Source: Theodoxus fluviatilis (taxonomy: Eukaryota; Mollusca; Gastropoda; Cycloneritida; Neritidae). From it: a stretch of DNA of 64,000 bases. The notes under the pieces were generated by a model. That model saw only the letters and a program-made list of their open reading frames with translations, was not told the DNA's origin and did no database searches. Below, in pieces: positions 34,669 to 45,926 of this stretch. The stretch covers positions 143,816-207,815 of the forward strand of contig JAWQFJ010001795.1 of NCBI GenBank assembly GCA_034096865.1, given 5' to 3'. Position numbers and translations under genes: made by a program. How positions within the stretch are numbered: the first letter of the stretch is position 1; the number at the start of each line of letters is the position of its first letter.

Positions 34669-36329
34669 CTTGCATCAACATTTCAGACTTGCATCAACAT
34701 TTCAGACTCGCATCAACATTTCAGACTTGCATCAACATTTCAGACTTGAATCAACATTTCAGACTCGCATCAACATTTCAGACTCACATCAACATTTCAG
34801 ACTTGCATCAACATTTCAGACTTGCATCAACATTTCAGACTTGCATCAACATTTCAGACTCGCATCAACATTTCAGACTCGCATCAACATTTCAGACTTA
34901 CACCAACATTTCAGACTTACACCAACAGTTCAGACTTGGCAACAACATTTCAGACTTGGCATCAACATTTCAGACTTGGCATTAACATTTCAGACTTACA
35001 CCAACATTTCAGACTTACACCAACATTTCAGACTTGGCAACAACATTTCAGACTTGGCAACAACATTTCAGACTTGGCAACAACATTTCAGACTTACACC
35101 AACATTTTAGACATGCATCAACATTTCAGACATGCATCAACATTTCAGACTTGGCAACAACATTTCAGACTTACATCATCATTTCAGACATGCATCAACA
35201 GTTCAGACTTGCATCAACATTTCAGACTTGCATCAACATTTCAGACTTAAACCAACATTTCAGACATGCATCAACATTTCAGACTTGGCAACAACATTTC
35301 AGACTTACATCATCATTTCAGACATGCATCAACAGTTCAGACTTGCATCAACATTTCAGACTTGCATCAACATTTCAGACTCGCATCAACATTTCAGACT
35401 TGCATCAACATTTCAGACTTGCATCAACATTTCAGACTTGCAACAACATTTCAGACTTACATCATCATTTCAGACTTACACCAACATTTCAGACTTGGCA
35501 TCAACATTTCAGACTTACATCCACATTTCAGACTTGCATCAACATTTCAGACTTGGCATCAACATTTCAGACTTGGCATCCACATTTCAGACTTACATCA
35601 TCATTTCAGACATGCATCAACATTTCAGACTTGGCAACAACATTTCAGACTTACATCATCATTTCAGACATGCATCAACAGTTCAGACTTGCATCAACAT
35701 TTCAGACTTGCATCAACATTTCAGACTCGCATCAACATTTCAGACTTGCATCAACATTTCAGACTTGCATCAACATTTCAGACTTGCATCAACAATTCAG
35801 ACTTGCATCAACATTTCAGACTTGCATCAACATTTCAGACTTGCAACATTTCAGACTTGGCATCAACATTTCAGACTTACATCCACATTTCAGACTTGCA
35901 TCAACATTTCAGACTTGGCATCAACATTTCAGACTTGCATCAACATTTCAGACTTGGCAACAACATTTCAGACTTGCACCAACATTTCAGACTTACACCA
36001 ACATTTCAGACTTACACCAACATTTCAGACTCGCATCAACATTTCAGACTTGGCATCAACATTTCAGACTCGCATCAACATTTCAGACTCGCATCAACAA
36101 TTCAGACTTGCATCCACATTTCAGACTTGCATCAACATTTCAGACTTGGCATCAACATTTCAGACTCGCATCAACAATTCAGACTTGCATCCACATTTCA
36201 GACTTGCATCAACATTTCAGACTTGCATCAACATTTCAGACTTGGCATCAACATTTCAGACTTACACCAACATTTCAGACTTGCATCAACATTTCAGACT
36301 TGGCATCAACATTTCAGACTTACATCATC
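34669..36329. repeat. 19/20-bp satellite array, right block
   Basis: It continues the array at 25313-27996 after the Gypsy insertion, with about 85 units. TTGCATCAAC-type units dominate here, whereas TACACCAAC and GGCAACAAC are more frequent at the far left. Occasional 11-bp-short units (35846 region) mark unequal exchange. Confidence 0.95.
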
Positions 36330-37033
36330 GGCAAAAAAGGCTCCCTGGCACTGGAGCTTTTTTAGAGTTTAAAAATAAAAGTAATTTTGAAATTACTTTA
36401 TACTGTTTGCATGCAAGACATACTGGTATCTACAATTCAAACATAAAAGAAAACCTTTTCTATGTTTTGGCCATGACAAACACTTTGCACTGAATGTTAG
36501 AAAGGGGACTGTTGTTTTGAGTGTTCTATGTGTTCTATTATTTTTCAGGTTGGTTCATCTGTTCGAGTAATCAAATAGGCAACTTCTGATATTTTTCATT
36601 TTGTCTTAATGTAGTGCAAAATCTTTCTTAATTATGGTAGATTTTCAGATCTCTGCAAATTTGTACTGTCAAGCCATTGGCTAACAAATGCTGGCCATTA
36701 TTAACATTAAATGTGCCTCAAAATGCACAAAAACTTATGAAACCACACAATCTCTTGGGAGTTGGTTGGAATTCATGAGCAAGTCATGATTTTCCTAGTT
36801 GTTCACCACTTACTAAACCAGCTGGGAGACAGCGGGTCAATTCTTACCCCAAACCCTTCCAGAGAGGAGACTCAGTGCAAGTACTGGCTGAAGAACTAGG
36901 TCATACGTCTCACAATGAAGAGAGAGCTCCCCTAGGTGTCAAAACAAGTTTTAAAATATTGACAAACTTGATGTTTGATCTTTGAATGAATGAACTAAAC
37001 CAAAAGTTGCTTATTTGACTACCATGACTACCC
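36330..37033. other. Intron sequence between satellite and MITE: nothing recognised
   Basis: About 700 bp of apparently unique Staufen intron. No open frame of interest, no repeat unit and no element ends seen. Confidence 0.5.
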
Positions 37034-37037
37034 TTAA

Positions 37038-38093
37038 CTCATTTGTGGCGCATAGGCTCAATTGAGCCTACCACATTAGCATATTTTTGCCCCCTTACAA
37101 CAAGGAAAATATGGTTTAGGGAACTAGTCTAGTCTTTAATTAGTCTCCGTACTATAGTTTGCCAACTTTAGATCCACACACAGATCTTTCCCGGCCAGAC
37201 CATAACCTTTATTTGCGATGCACTAGAAGGCACGAAGTAAACAGTAATAATGGCGGCGGCGCTTAAATCGCAGCATGAGGTGGGTGAGCCAGTGGAAATT
37301 GCTATAGAGGAGGGTTCTGATGCTGAAGAGGATGCTTTGTATGAGATAGGAACTGATGTAGATGATCCCTTTCATGATGATGATGATAGTAGTGATTTTC
37401 CTCTCGCTAATGATGAGGTATCAGAGAGCGAGGATGAGAGCGAAGCTGTCACGCTGACTGAAACTAGGTCGACCTCGCTATCATCGGTAGTTCATTGTAG
37501 ATTCATATTGATTGTAACTCAGGACTAATAAACACAATCGTCACAAAATTTCTCCAGTGTGTTTTTGTGATGATCCCTTTCATTATGATGATGATAGTAG
37601 TGATTTTCCTCTCGCTAATGATGAGGTATCAGAGAGCGAGGATGAGAGCGAAGCTGCCATGCTGGCTGAAACTAGGTCGACCTCGCCATCATCGGTAATT
37701 CATTGTAGGCTCATATTGATTGTAACTCAGGACTAATAAACACAATCATCACAAAATATCTCCAGTGTGTTTTTGTGCCATTTTTTGAAGTTCACTTTTT
37801 TTAATAGAGCTCCAGACCAAGAAACAAGCAGTGAGCACTCTGAGAAAGAGAGCTGGGTGAAAGACCTATTTTTTTCAAAATAGTGGCTCTACTTACTGTC
37901 ATGGCAAGTGTAGTGTTTTCTTAGCTTGATAAAGTGCAGCATTTGGCTAGTTTTGGCAAAGAAAGACCTTTCTAGCCATACCAAGTTTAGCTTTGTAGCT
38001 AAAGTATTTATTTTACTACGATTTTTCAAACTTGGTCCATTTTCCTGCGATTGCAGGGGACAGACGCACTAGACATTCTGCGCCTTGAATGAG
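37038..38093 (+). mobile_element. Non-autonomous piggyBac derivative
   Basis: TTAA at 37034-37037 and 38094-38097. The ends are CTCATTTGTGGCGC and, inverted, CTCATTCAAGGCGC. Beside the left end is the palindrome TAGGCTCAATTGAGCCTA. Inside are an acidic N-terminal transposase fragment (37250-37528) and a tandem duplication with a 208-bp period (37361-37568 and 37569-37776) that includes its tail and an AATAAA. Confidence 0.85.
37250..37528 (+). pseudogene. Acidic N-terminal piggyBac fragment (92 codons, own AATAAA)
   Basis: From an ATG in ATAATGG context the frame reads MAAALKSQHEVGEPVEIAIE, then EGSDAEEDALYEIG and an Asp/Ser/Glu-rich run, and stops at 37526-37528. A polyadenylation-type AATAAA overlaps the stop. 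There is no catalytic domain. The frame is intact, so a 92-residue acidic peptide could be made. Whether it is expressed is unknown. Confidence 0.6.
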
Positions 38094-38097
38094 TTAA

Positions 38098-38409
38098 CCC
38101 TTACCTTGGCATCATAACTGGGACTGTTTGTGTCAGTGCTTCTAAAAATAGGCTATACTTCAAGGACAAGACACCTATTCTTTTCTTTTGCACAACTCCT
38201 TCAAATTATCCAACAACATTTTGCAAAGCCCATACCAGAAGGACTCACAATTGATCAAAGAACAATTCCATTTTAAGAATATGTTAAAGGTGAATTTTAG
38301 GTCATTTTTGGAAAGCACTTCCCCCCTCATCACTCATGGCGCTTGTTGCAACTTGAAGGCTTGGCCCAGTCATGTCCTCACAGGATATGCATGTCTACCA
38401 GGGGAAGGG
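38098..38409. mobile_element. 312-bp TTAA-flanked MITE next to the previous element
   Basis: It starts CCCTTACCTTGGCA directly after the TTAA at 38094-38097 and ends, inverted, CCCTTCCCCTGGTA before TTAA 38410-38413. Its left TTAA is also the right TTAA of the element ending at 38093. The CCCTTA start resembles the piggyBac at 40615. No coding content. Confidence 0.7.
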
Positions 38410-38945
38410 TTAATGACCTGATGCTGTCCCTTTGTCATCCTACACAGCTACAGCCTCTCCGGCAATAGCAGTCTGAATGCTCAGACTGTGGCATTCTGCT
38501 GTTGCAGTCCCAATCTATGGCCTGTGGCTCTCCAAGGTTAACTGGACTACTGGAGTAGGCTTTGGAACCCCAGCAGCCAGGGGTTCCAGCTGAGGAGGAG
38601 GGCATCAAGCAGCAGCAGCCCTACACAGCACTGGTTTCCACTCATCTCTCTATAATGGAGTCTATTCATAAGACACACAGGGGTTTATACTCAACTCATG
38701 GTCAAGGGCAAGTTCACTACTGAGATAAAAACTGGTTTAAACTAATTTTTCTGAAAAAGGCACAGAAAGGTTAAGAGCTCTCTTGATGTAATGGGCAAGT
38801 ACACAGAGGAAACACATCAGGATATATAATTTCCCTATGCAGCAAAAAAAGTATTTGATGAGCCACACACTTACCCGAGTTTAAGTTTAATTAGAAGACA
38901 CTTGGGGGATTATACTCACCTTGTTGTAAGAGGCAAGTTCAATTA

Positions 38946-39870
38946 TCAGTCACACAGTTTAATACACACATTTTTGTCTTGGGCAAACTGTTTTAAATAA
39001 GACTTGGAGACGAAAATCATGGCGGAGGCATGGTCTAAAGTTCTCATTCTTCCACTCTCCCTGGAATCCTTCGAACTCCTCTTCGACATCCTCCTCCTCC
39101 AGAAACTCAAACCACTCCTGCGACTGTTCTGCACCCAAACGATCGCTACAGTAGTCTCCCGAAAGTGCTTCGAACTCCTCATCTGAATCAGCTTCGATAT
39201 CACTCCCTTCACTGATCGCTGCAGGATCGTCAGCCATGTTGCGCGAGGTCAGATCTCTCCACAAAAACTATCTTTTCTCCGCTTGTAAATGTAATCACTC
39301 GATTTTGAAGGTACCCTGATATTTTGCATACTTTAAGCTTTCAAACAGTGTTTGAATCTTGTTGATATGTTGAATATAAGTTGAGTTATATACTTTTTTG
39401 TTGGCAATATCTTTCAAATGCCGAAAGGACAAATTTCTTAGATTTTACATATGTGTACATTATCTGTCATAATATTTTGCCAACTGCTCTGATTCTTTTG
39501 AAATTTTAATTGCAAATATCAAAATGAATCAGCTTCAAGACTATGTAAAGTTTTTACTGTTTCAATGAGAATAAATGGAGTTGAAGTGTATTTTGGAGCC
39601 AAAACATTTTGTGTTCTTGAAAAATTTTCACTTTTGTCACCTTTCCAATTTTTTACAGGAAAATTTTGTACTCTAGGAGCTGCAGTCATGATGTAGTGGA
39701 GTAGATTATTTATTTACCTTTCTAGCAGTTTTTAGATCTTGTTTCTAGGATGTGTAGAAGAGAAGAAATAATTTTTTGAATAAAGGATGTCGACTTCTTT
39801 CTTTTTTTCCGGAAAAACCCTCAGGTTTTAGGGAGGCCTTTTCATCACGCACTGTAGGTCGTAATGGGTT
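38946..39870 (-). mobile_element. Partial piggyBac derivative with acidic fragment
   Basis: The right end before TTAA 39871-39874 is, inverted, CCCATTACGACCTACAG, sharing CYCATT with other elements here. On the minus strand, an ATG at 39239 opens MADDPAAISEGSDIEADSDE followed by EEFEALSG and a second acidic run (FLEEEDVEEEFEGF), to a stop near 38959. I find no left terminal match, so the left limit is only the end of the reading frame. Confidence 0.55.
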
Positions 39871-40084
39871 AATCATCACATAGGAAAGACACCTCAAATT
39901 CAGTGGAGCTATGTGTGGAGTTGAGAGACGGTTGAGCCGTGCTCCTCTACCATAGAACACAGCCTTCAGGTGCTATACTTTCTGCTGATGTTTCATCGTC
40001 AGGGATCTCACAGTGTTTTGTCAGTCTTAGAATACAGACACCTTGAGTCCAGTGGAACATATAGAGCTCAGGCTGTGTGTGGAT

Positions 40085-40275
40085 AGTATTTTGGTACTTT
40101 GGAATTGCAGCGTGATATGCTTTTTTTCCAGTGTTCTTGCAATGGTTTAATGTGGTACTTTGGAATTGCACTGTGTGATATGCTTTTTTTCCAGTGTTCT
40201 TGCAATGGTCTAATGTGGTACTTTGGAATTGCAGCGTGATATGCTTTTTTCCAGTGTTCTTGCAATGGTGTAATG
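40085..40275. repeat. Three tandem copies of a ~61-bp unit
   Basis: The phrase TACTTTGGAATTGCAGCGTG followed by ATATGCTTTTTTTCCAGTG and TTCTTGCAATGGT.TAATGTGG occurs three times. It lies just outside the piggyBac element that starts at 40615. Confidence 0.85.
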
Positions 40276-40614
40276 TGGCATGTCATTCTGAAGAGATTGA
40301 AAAGACAAACACAGAACACTTTAAATTTTGAAGATCAGACAATAATTGCTCATTCTACAGCTGTTTGAAGTTGATGCTCATAAACCCTGTTTTTGCCGTC
40401 TAAAATATTGAACAAAACATCAAGTTTACACCATCTTGCTGAAGTAAGTACTGACTGTGGTTGCCTGGAAAAAAATAAGGGTGATGTTTGTGTTACAAAC
40501 AATAGATTCTATATAGGTGAAGTAATTCTGATGTTTGGGCTGCATTTTACTGCTTGCTGAAATGAGTACTTCGTCAGATTCGATTAAAAAAAGACCCGAA
40601 AACAGCTGAATTAA

Positions 40615-43600
40615 CCCTTATCCTGGTTAGCGCGGCATTTGCCGCGCTCGCCTTTGTGGTCCGCCACTGGTAAGCGCGGCATATGTCGTTTCTGACACCA
40701 CGTGCATTCTGGCTCTCTCCAAGTACAAGCCTATCATATAACTCTACATTTACTGATGCTAGTTCATGCAGAAGAGGTTTCTCTACAGTCTACAGCTTGG
40801 CCAATCAACAATCAGGGTGATTTTATGTGCGTTATAGTAGAAATTATGGGCTACATCCTGTAGAATCGAAGTGGACGCTCGAGGCAACATGTCGCAATCG
40901 CGAAATCTGTTTGAAGATTTTAATCCTCCAGTTTCCGAAGATGAAGATGAAGAGGAAACTTTACATGAAGTAATCAGGCAAGCTGTAATTAGCTCAAGAA
41001 TGCCGATCTCTCAAGCTGCGAGTGATCAAGATGTAGGAGAAGATGATAGTGAAGGGTGGATGCGAACAGCTGATGAGCCGCTAATTGCGCCGTTCACGGG
41101 TGAGTCGAAACTCCTCGCGGAGATTGACTCTGACGCTGAGCCAATTGACTTTTTGAACCTATTCCTGGATGATACAGTTTTTGAATTGCTTGTGGAGCAA
41201 ACAAACCTGTATGCTGAGAGGAAACTGGAAAGCACCGAGCCGTCTCCTCATTCGCGATTGTTACGCTGGTCGCCTGTCAACTGTGACGAAATGAAAACAT
41301 TCCTTGCTCTCGTGATCCTCACGGGCATCGTCGTGAAATCGTCCATCCCAGCATATTGGAGCACAGATGAGGTTGATGCTACTCCGTTTTTTGGTCAGAC
41401 AATGTCGCTCACACGTTTCGAAGGAATACTGAGCAACCTGCACTTGGCAGACAACGCACTCGATGACAAGACTGATCCATTGTTCAAAATACGGCCATTT
41501 GTCACTCACCTCCGAATGCGGTTCATGGATGTGTACTCGCCCCGCCAAGATCTGCGTTTTGACGAGGGGATGTGCCCCTGGAAGGGACACTTGAGGTTTC
41601 GAGTGTACAACCCTGCCAAGCCTACCAAGTTCGGCGTGAAGCTCTACAAAGTCTGTGAGGCAGACTCGGGCTACGTTGTTGGCTTTGAAGTTTATCAGGG
41701 CTCTTCACCTTGCACCACCTTCGCCGAGGCAGTGGGGGTTGGAGAGGACAGGACGCAGACCACCAAGATCGTAACGGGATTGCTTGCTTTCTGTGGCCTG
41801 CTGTCCAAGGGACATCATGTCTACATGGACAACTACTACAGCAGTCCTGAATTGTTTGAGGAGCTGGACACTCTCAACATATATGCATGTGGAACTGTTC
41901 GTGTAGGCAGAAAAGGCATGCCAGAGGCTCTTCAGAAGAAGGCAATCAAGCTGCACCAAGGACAGACTGTTTTCAGACAGAAAGGAAACCTCCTTGCCCT
42001 GAAGCATCATGACAAACGAGATGTGAACATGCAGACTACAATTCACTGTGCAGATGAGGTCATACTGGATAAGCATGATGCCCAAGGCCAGCTTGTTGTG
42101 AAGCCCACCTGCATTGTTGACTACATTCAGAAGATGGGGGGGGTTGATCTGGCAGATCAAATGAACAAAAACTACACTGTCCTGAGGAAAACAGTCAAAT
42201 GGTGGAAGAAACTTTTCCTGCATCTCCTGACGCTCGCAATGTGCAATGCCTACATCCTGCACAGAAAATATGCAACTGCTTCCATGTCACACATTGACTT
42301 CAGGAAAGAGCTTGTCCGTAGTCTCATCAGACAAGCCACCAGGGCCCCTCGACCTGCACCCAAAGGCAAGAGAATGGCAAACCCTCCCAGCCGCATGCAA
42401 GCCTCACACACACACCTGTGTACATTCCTGCAAAGGAAGGTGCGAAGCGGGAGAGGCCCCTGCGTGATTGTGTTGCTTGCAATGCAAAGAAGTCTCATCG
42501 CACAGGGTTCAAAAGGAAGCAGACTTCCTACATGTGTGACATCTGCCAAGTTCCTCTCTGTGTGCCAAACTGTTTTGAGATTTATCACAAGAATGCCCAC
42601 TACAAACGTGCTCTGCGACCTGATGAGCCATCCACCTCAGCTGATCACCGACTCACCTGTAGATAACTCTTCCAGATAGCAGATCTATGTGGACATGTGT
42701 ACTTTCAAGTTTCATGCAACTGGATAACTGTGTTGTACTTTATATTTCATTGCAACTGGATTACTGCATGTACTCTCAAGTTTCATGCAATTGGATTACT
42801 GGGTGTACTTCCAAGTTTCCTGCAACTGGATTACTGGATTACTGGTTTGGATGAGACTGCTTGCCGCAATCAGGCACACTGGTATGTGTGAATGTGCCTC
42901 CTACCTTAACCAGTGTTTTTGTTTGTTTTTTTACATGAAAGGGTATTCATAGCAATTTTCTTGATGCTCTTGTAGTATTGCTGGTTTGAGGTAAGTTTTT
43001 GAAAATGTTTGTGTAGTGTGTAATGCCTTCTTGTGTCTCATAATGACAAAAATCTGTAGAATTTTTCAGTTTTATTACAGACAAATGATCAAATAATGAA
43101 TGTAGGAGACAAACTTTACTGCAGACTGTTTTCATGTTGAATTATCCACATATTGATGCTATTCAGTTTCTACATTTGCAATAATTTGAGGAATACTGCA
43201 TAAGATGGAAGAGAGTGTAGGTAATCAGAATTACTTCATTTGCCTCTCTGATACCTGGCTCATCGAATTTGCATTATAATTTAAAGAGTGCATTTTTGGT
43301 CAAAGGAAATGATACATTAGTATGCACAGATGACAAAGCAACATCCAGTAGGGTTTATAGGGTATTTAGCCACTATTGCATAGTGATTTACCTGTTTTAT
43401 TTCTCGAGGAGTGAAAAACACACACAAATATTTACAATTTAAAATTTGACCCAAAAATCAGGTTCTGAATAAAGACTATAAACTGTACACCAACATATTG
43501 TTCATTTTATTTCAAGCATTTTGTGTTTTTACTTTATGTGTCTATCTGTAACGGTTCATCAGCAATCTCAAAGTTAATGAAAGGTGTGCATGTTGCTCAA

Positions 43601-43663
43601 ATTGCTCGTGTTTTAGCACCACTGGCAGCCCATAACGTGATCGTTTTAGCACCGCTCTAAGGG
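40615..43663 (+). mobile_element. Near-complete piggyBac transposon
   Basis: 3049 bp between TTAA 40611-40614 and TTAA 43664-43667. The ends are CCCTTATCCTGG and, inverted, CCCTTAGAGCGG. A strong palindrome AGCGCGGCATTTGCCGCGCT stands 15 bp inside the left end and is partly repeated at 40672. The transposase reads rightwards. A short ~45-bp tandem repeat (42698-42860) lies between the gene and the right end. The right end also appears at about 44608 only because of the duplicated segment around the N gap. Confidence 0.93.
40889..42666 (+). pseudogene. piggyBac transposase, frameshifted before its zinc finger
   Basis: It cuts and pastes the element at TTAA. The first ATG is at 40889 (MSQSRNLFEDF). 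An acidic N-terminus is followed by the DDD domain: D in RFDEGMCPWKG (about residue 225), D in VYMDNYYSS (314) and D in GGVDLADQMN (420/423). The single frame runs on to 42679, but after about 42412 it loses family resemblance. The Cys-rich C-terminal finger (RDCVACNAKK...YMCDICQVPLC) is in another frame, ending at 42666. The switch lies at a CA repeat (42406-42416), and one extra CA unit would explain it. The catalytic core is intact; target and end binding by the finger is lost. Confidence 0.85.
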
Positions 43664-43990
43664 TTAAGAACGTATTTGATAGTTCATAACTCTGGTTCTA
43701 GTTGTGATAGAGACAAAAAAAATGTTTTGGGTGTGCTTGTATTACTTGCTACTTTAGTAGGTAGCAGCGCAGCCTCGCAAAATGGGTGGGAAAGCTGCCT
43801 CAGGTCATCCTTTACTTAGCTTTAATCGGCTAAAATGAATCTCTTAAATGTCAAGAACAAGAATAAAACACATTGAAACAGAAAGATAAACAAGCCTTCT
43901 GTCTGTTAGCATCCTTGTTATTGTCAGATCTGTTTGATTTGAGCAATTCTGAGTCATTTGAAAGTTGTCACTTTTCAAGCCGTGTTGCCC
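43056..43990. repeat. 935-bp segment, first copy (probable assembly duplicate)
   Basis: It is repeated after the N gap at 44001-44935 with the same length and no difference that I could see. It includes the right end of the piggyBac and the left end of the TIR element. It ends in mid-sequence at the gap, so it is best read as an overlap that was not collapsed. Confidence 0.93.
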
Positions 43991-44000
43991 NNNNNNNNNN
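43991..44000. other. 10-N assembly gap
   Basis: Ten Ns of nominal size. The sequence right of the gap restarts at the equivalent of 43056, so no real sequence need be missing. Confidence 0.99.
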
Positions 44001-44935
44001 GTAGAATTTTTCAGTTTTATTACAGACAAATGATCAAATAATGAATGTAGGAGACAAACTTTACTGCAGACTGTTTTCATGTTGAATTATCCACATATTG
44101 ATGCTATTCAGTTTCTACATTTGCAATAATTTGAGGAATACTGCATAAGATGGAAGAGAGTGTAGGTAATCAGAATTACTTCATTTGCCTCTCTGATACC
44201 TGGCTCATCGAATTTGCATTATAATTTAAAGAGTGCATTTTTGGTCAAAGGAAATGATACATTAGTATGCACAGATGACAAAGCAACATCCAGTAGGGTT
44301 TATAGGGTATTTAGCCACTATTGCATAGTGATTTACCTGTTTTATTTCTCGAGGAGTGAAAAACACACACAAATATTTACAATTTAAAATTTGACCCAAA
44401 AATCAGGTTCTGAATAAAGACTATAAACTGTACACCAACATATTGTTCATTTTATTTCAAGCATTTTGTGTTTTTACTTTATGTGTCTATCTGTAACGGT
44501 TCATCAGCAATCTCAAAGTTAATGAAAGGTGTGCATGTTGCTCAAATTGCTCGTGTTTTAGCACCACTGGCAGCCCATAACGTGATCGTTTTAGCACCGC
44601 TCTAAGGGTTAAGAACGTATTTGATAGTTCATAACTCTGGTTCTAGTTGTGATAGAGACAAAAAAAATGTTTTGGGTGTGCTTGTATTACTTGCTACTTT
44701 AGTAGGTAGCAGCGCAGCCTCGCAAAATGGGTGGGAAAGCTGCCTCAGGTCATCCTTTACTTAGCTTTAATCGGCTAAAATGAATCTCTTAAATGTCAAG
44801 AACAAGAATAAAACACATTGAAACAGAAAGATAAACAAGCCTTCTGTCTGTTAGCATCCTTGTTATTGTCAGATCTGTTTGATTTGAGCAATTCTGAGTC
44901 ATTTGAAAGTTGTCACTTTTCAAGCCGTGTTGCCC
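44001..44935. repeat. 935-bp segment, second copy
   Basis: Duplicate of 43056-43990. This copy continues without a break into the body of the TIR element, so it is the better one to keep. Confidence 0.93.
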
Positions 44936-45323
44936 AGCGTCGGCATCCATTTTGCTTTAGTCAACTTGGCCGAAATCACCACTCGACTTCGGAGAAGTAA
45001 ACACGCACTATTTCATCTTTGTCAACGGAGTTGATATACATTAGCGGAATATAGTCCGTAGTTTACACTGGTATATGTATTTTTTTCATGCGTTATTTAG
45101 TTTTTTTTAATTAAATAGTTTCTTTTATAGTGGTCATCTTTAAACCCGTGTAACTTTTGAACCACTGCACCGATTGACCACATAAAGGATGCGCCTGAAA
45201 GTTCATTCTTCTGTGATTCCAACCGTATAACACATACTATCGTTGTAGTCATGCGCGAAGAGCACAGCCAATGAGAACAGAGCTTTGTAAGACACTTCGG
45301 CAGACCCGCTTCGACCGGCTATC

Positions 45324-45402
45324 ATGGCGAACGCAGTGCTTTCTGTCGCTAGCGGCGAAGAGGAATCTACATCTTTTGTGATGAAAATCAGAGCCATATT
45401 GG
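45324..45402 (+). pseudogene. Exon-like ATG frame in the TIR element
   Basis: ATG in ATCATGGCG context begins MANAVLSVASGEEESTSFVM and then KIRAILG, ending at a GTAAGT donor (45403). In the copy at 15.4 kb an ATG frame in the same relative position begins MATEHALSTSP. The parallel suggests the first exon of the family's own gene, but the remaining exons are missing. The family is not recognised. Confidence 0.35.
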
Positions 45403-45926
45403 GTAAGTAATCATATTTATACGTAGAAAAGATCCTTAGGTAATCACTTTTGGCAGTATTTTTTGCTGAATTCATTTGTAACTGTGAAAATATATCGCTT
45501 GTTTCAGACCCACGTGTTGATCACATTAGCGGACGATTTCGTTTCAATGCTCTGTCCACTTGCGCGCCGATTTAATTTTTTTCTTTAGGAATCAGTTGCT
45601 GCTGCTATGCTAATATCAAGTTTGAGTCATTTCTGAATCATTCTATGACTGATATTAACGTGTTTTCTCATGGATTGCGACGGACGTTCATGGATAAATA
45701 TAGGTGCCTAGCCGCACCTCGCTTGCAATGACATCGTTGTTGATCAACATTTCACGAGTTGTGAAATGGGGTGGTCAATAAACGACCAAAGTTAATTTTT
45801 ACCTTTCGCCGTACATGTGATATGTTTATTTCAAACTAATCTTCAATCACTACTTCGATAGTTTTTAATTCTCTGCAGTCTGCTGTTGTTTTCTTAAGGA
45901 TTAATGCCCCTTTGCTGAAACTGGAA

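Noticed and set aside
43844..44080. Frame running through the N gap
   Set aside because: It crosses unknown bases and is a by-product of the duplicated segment.
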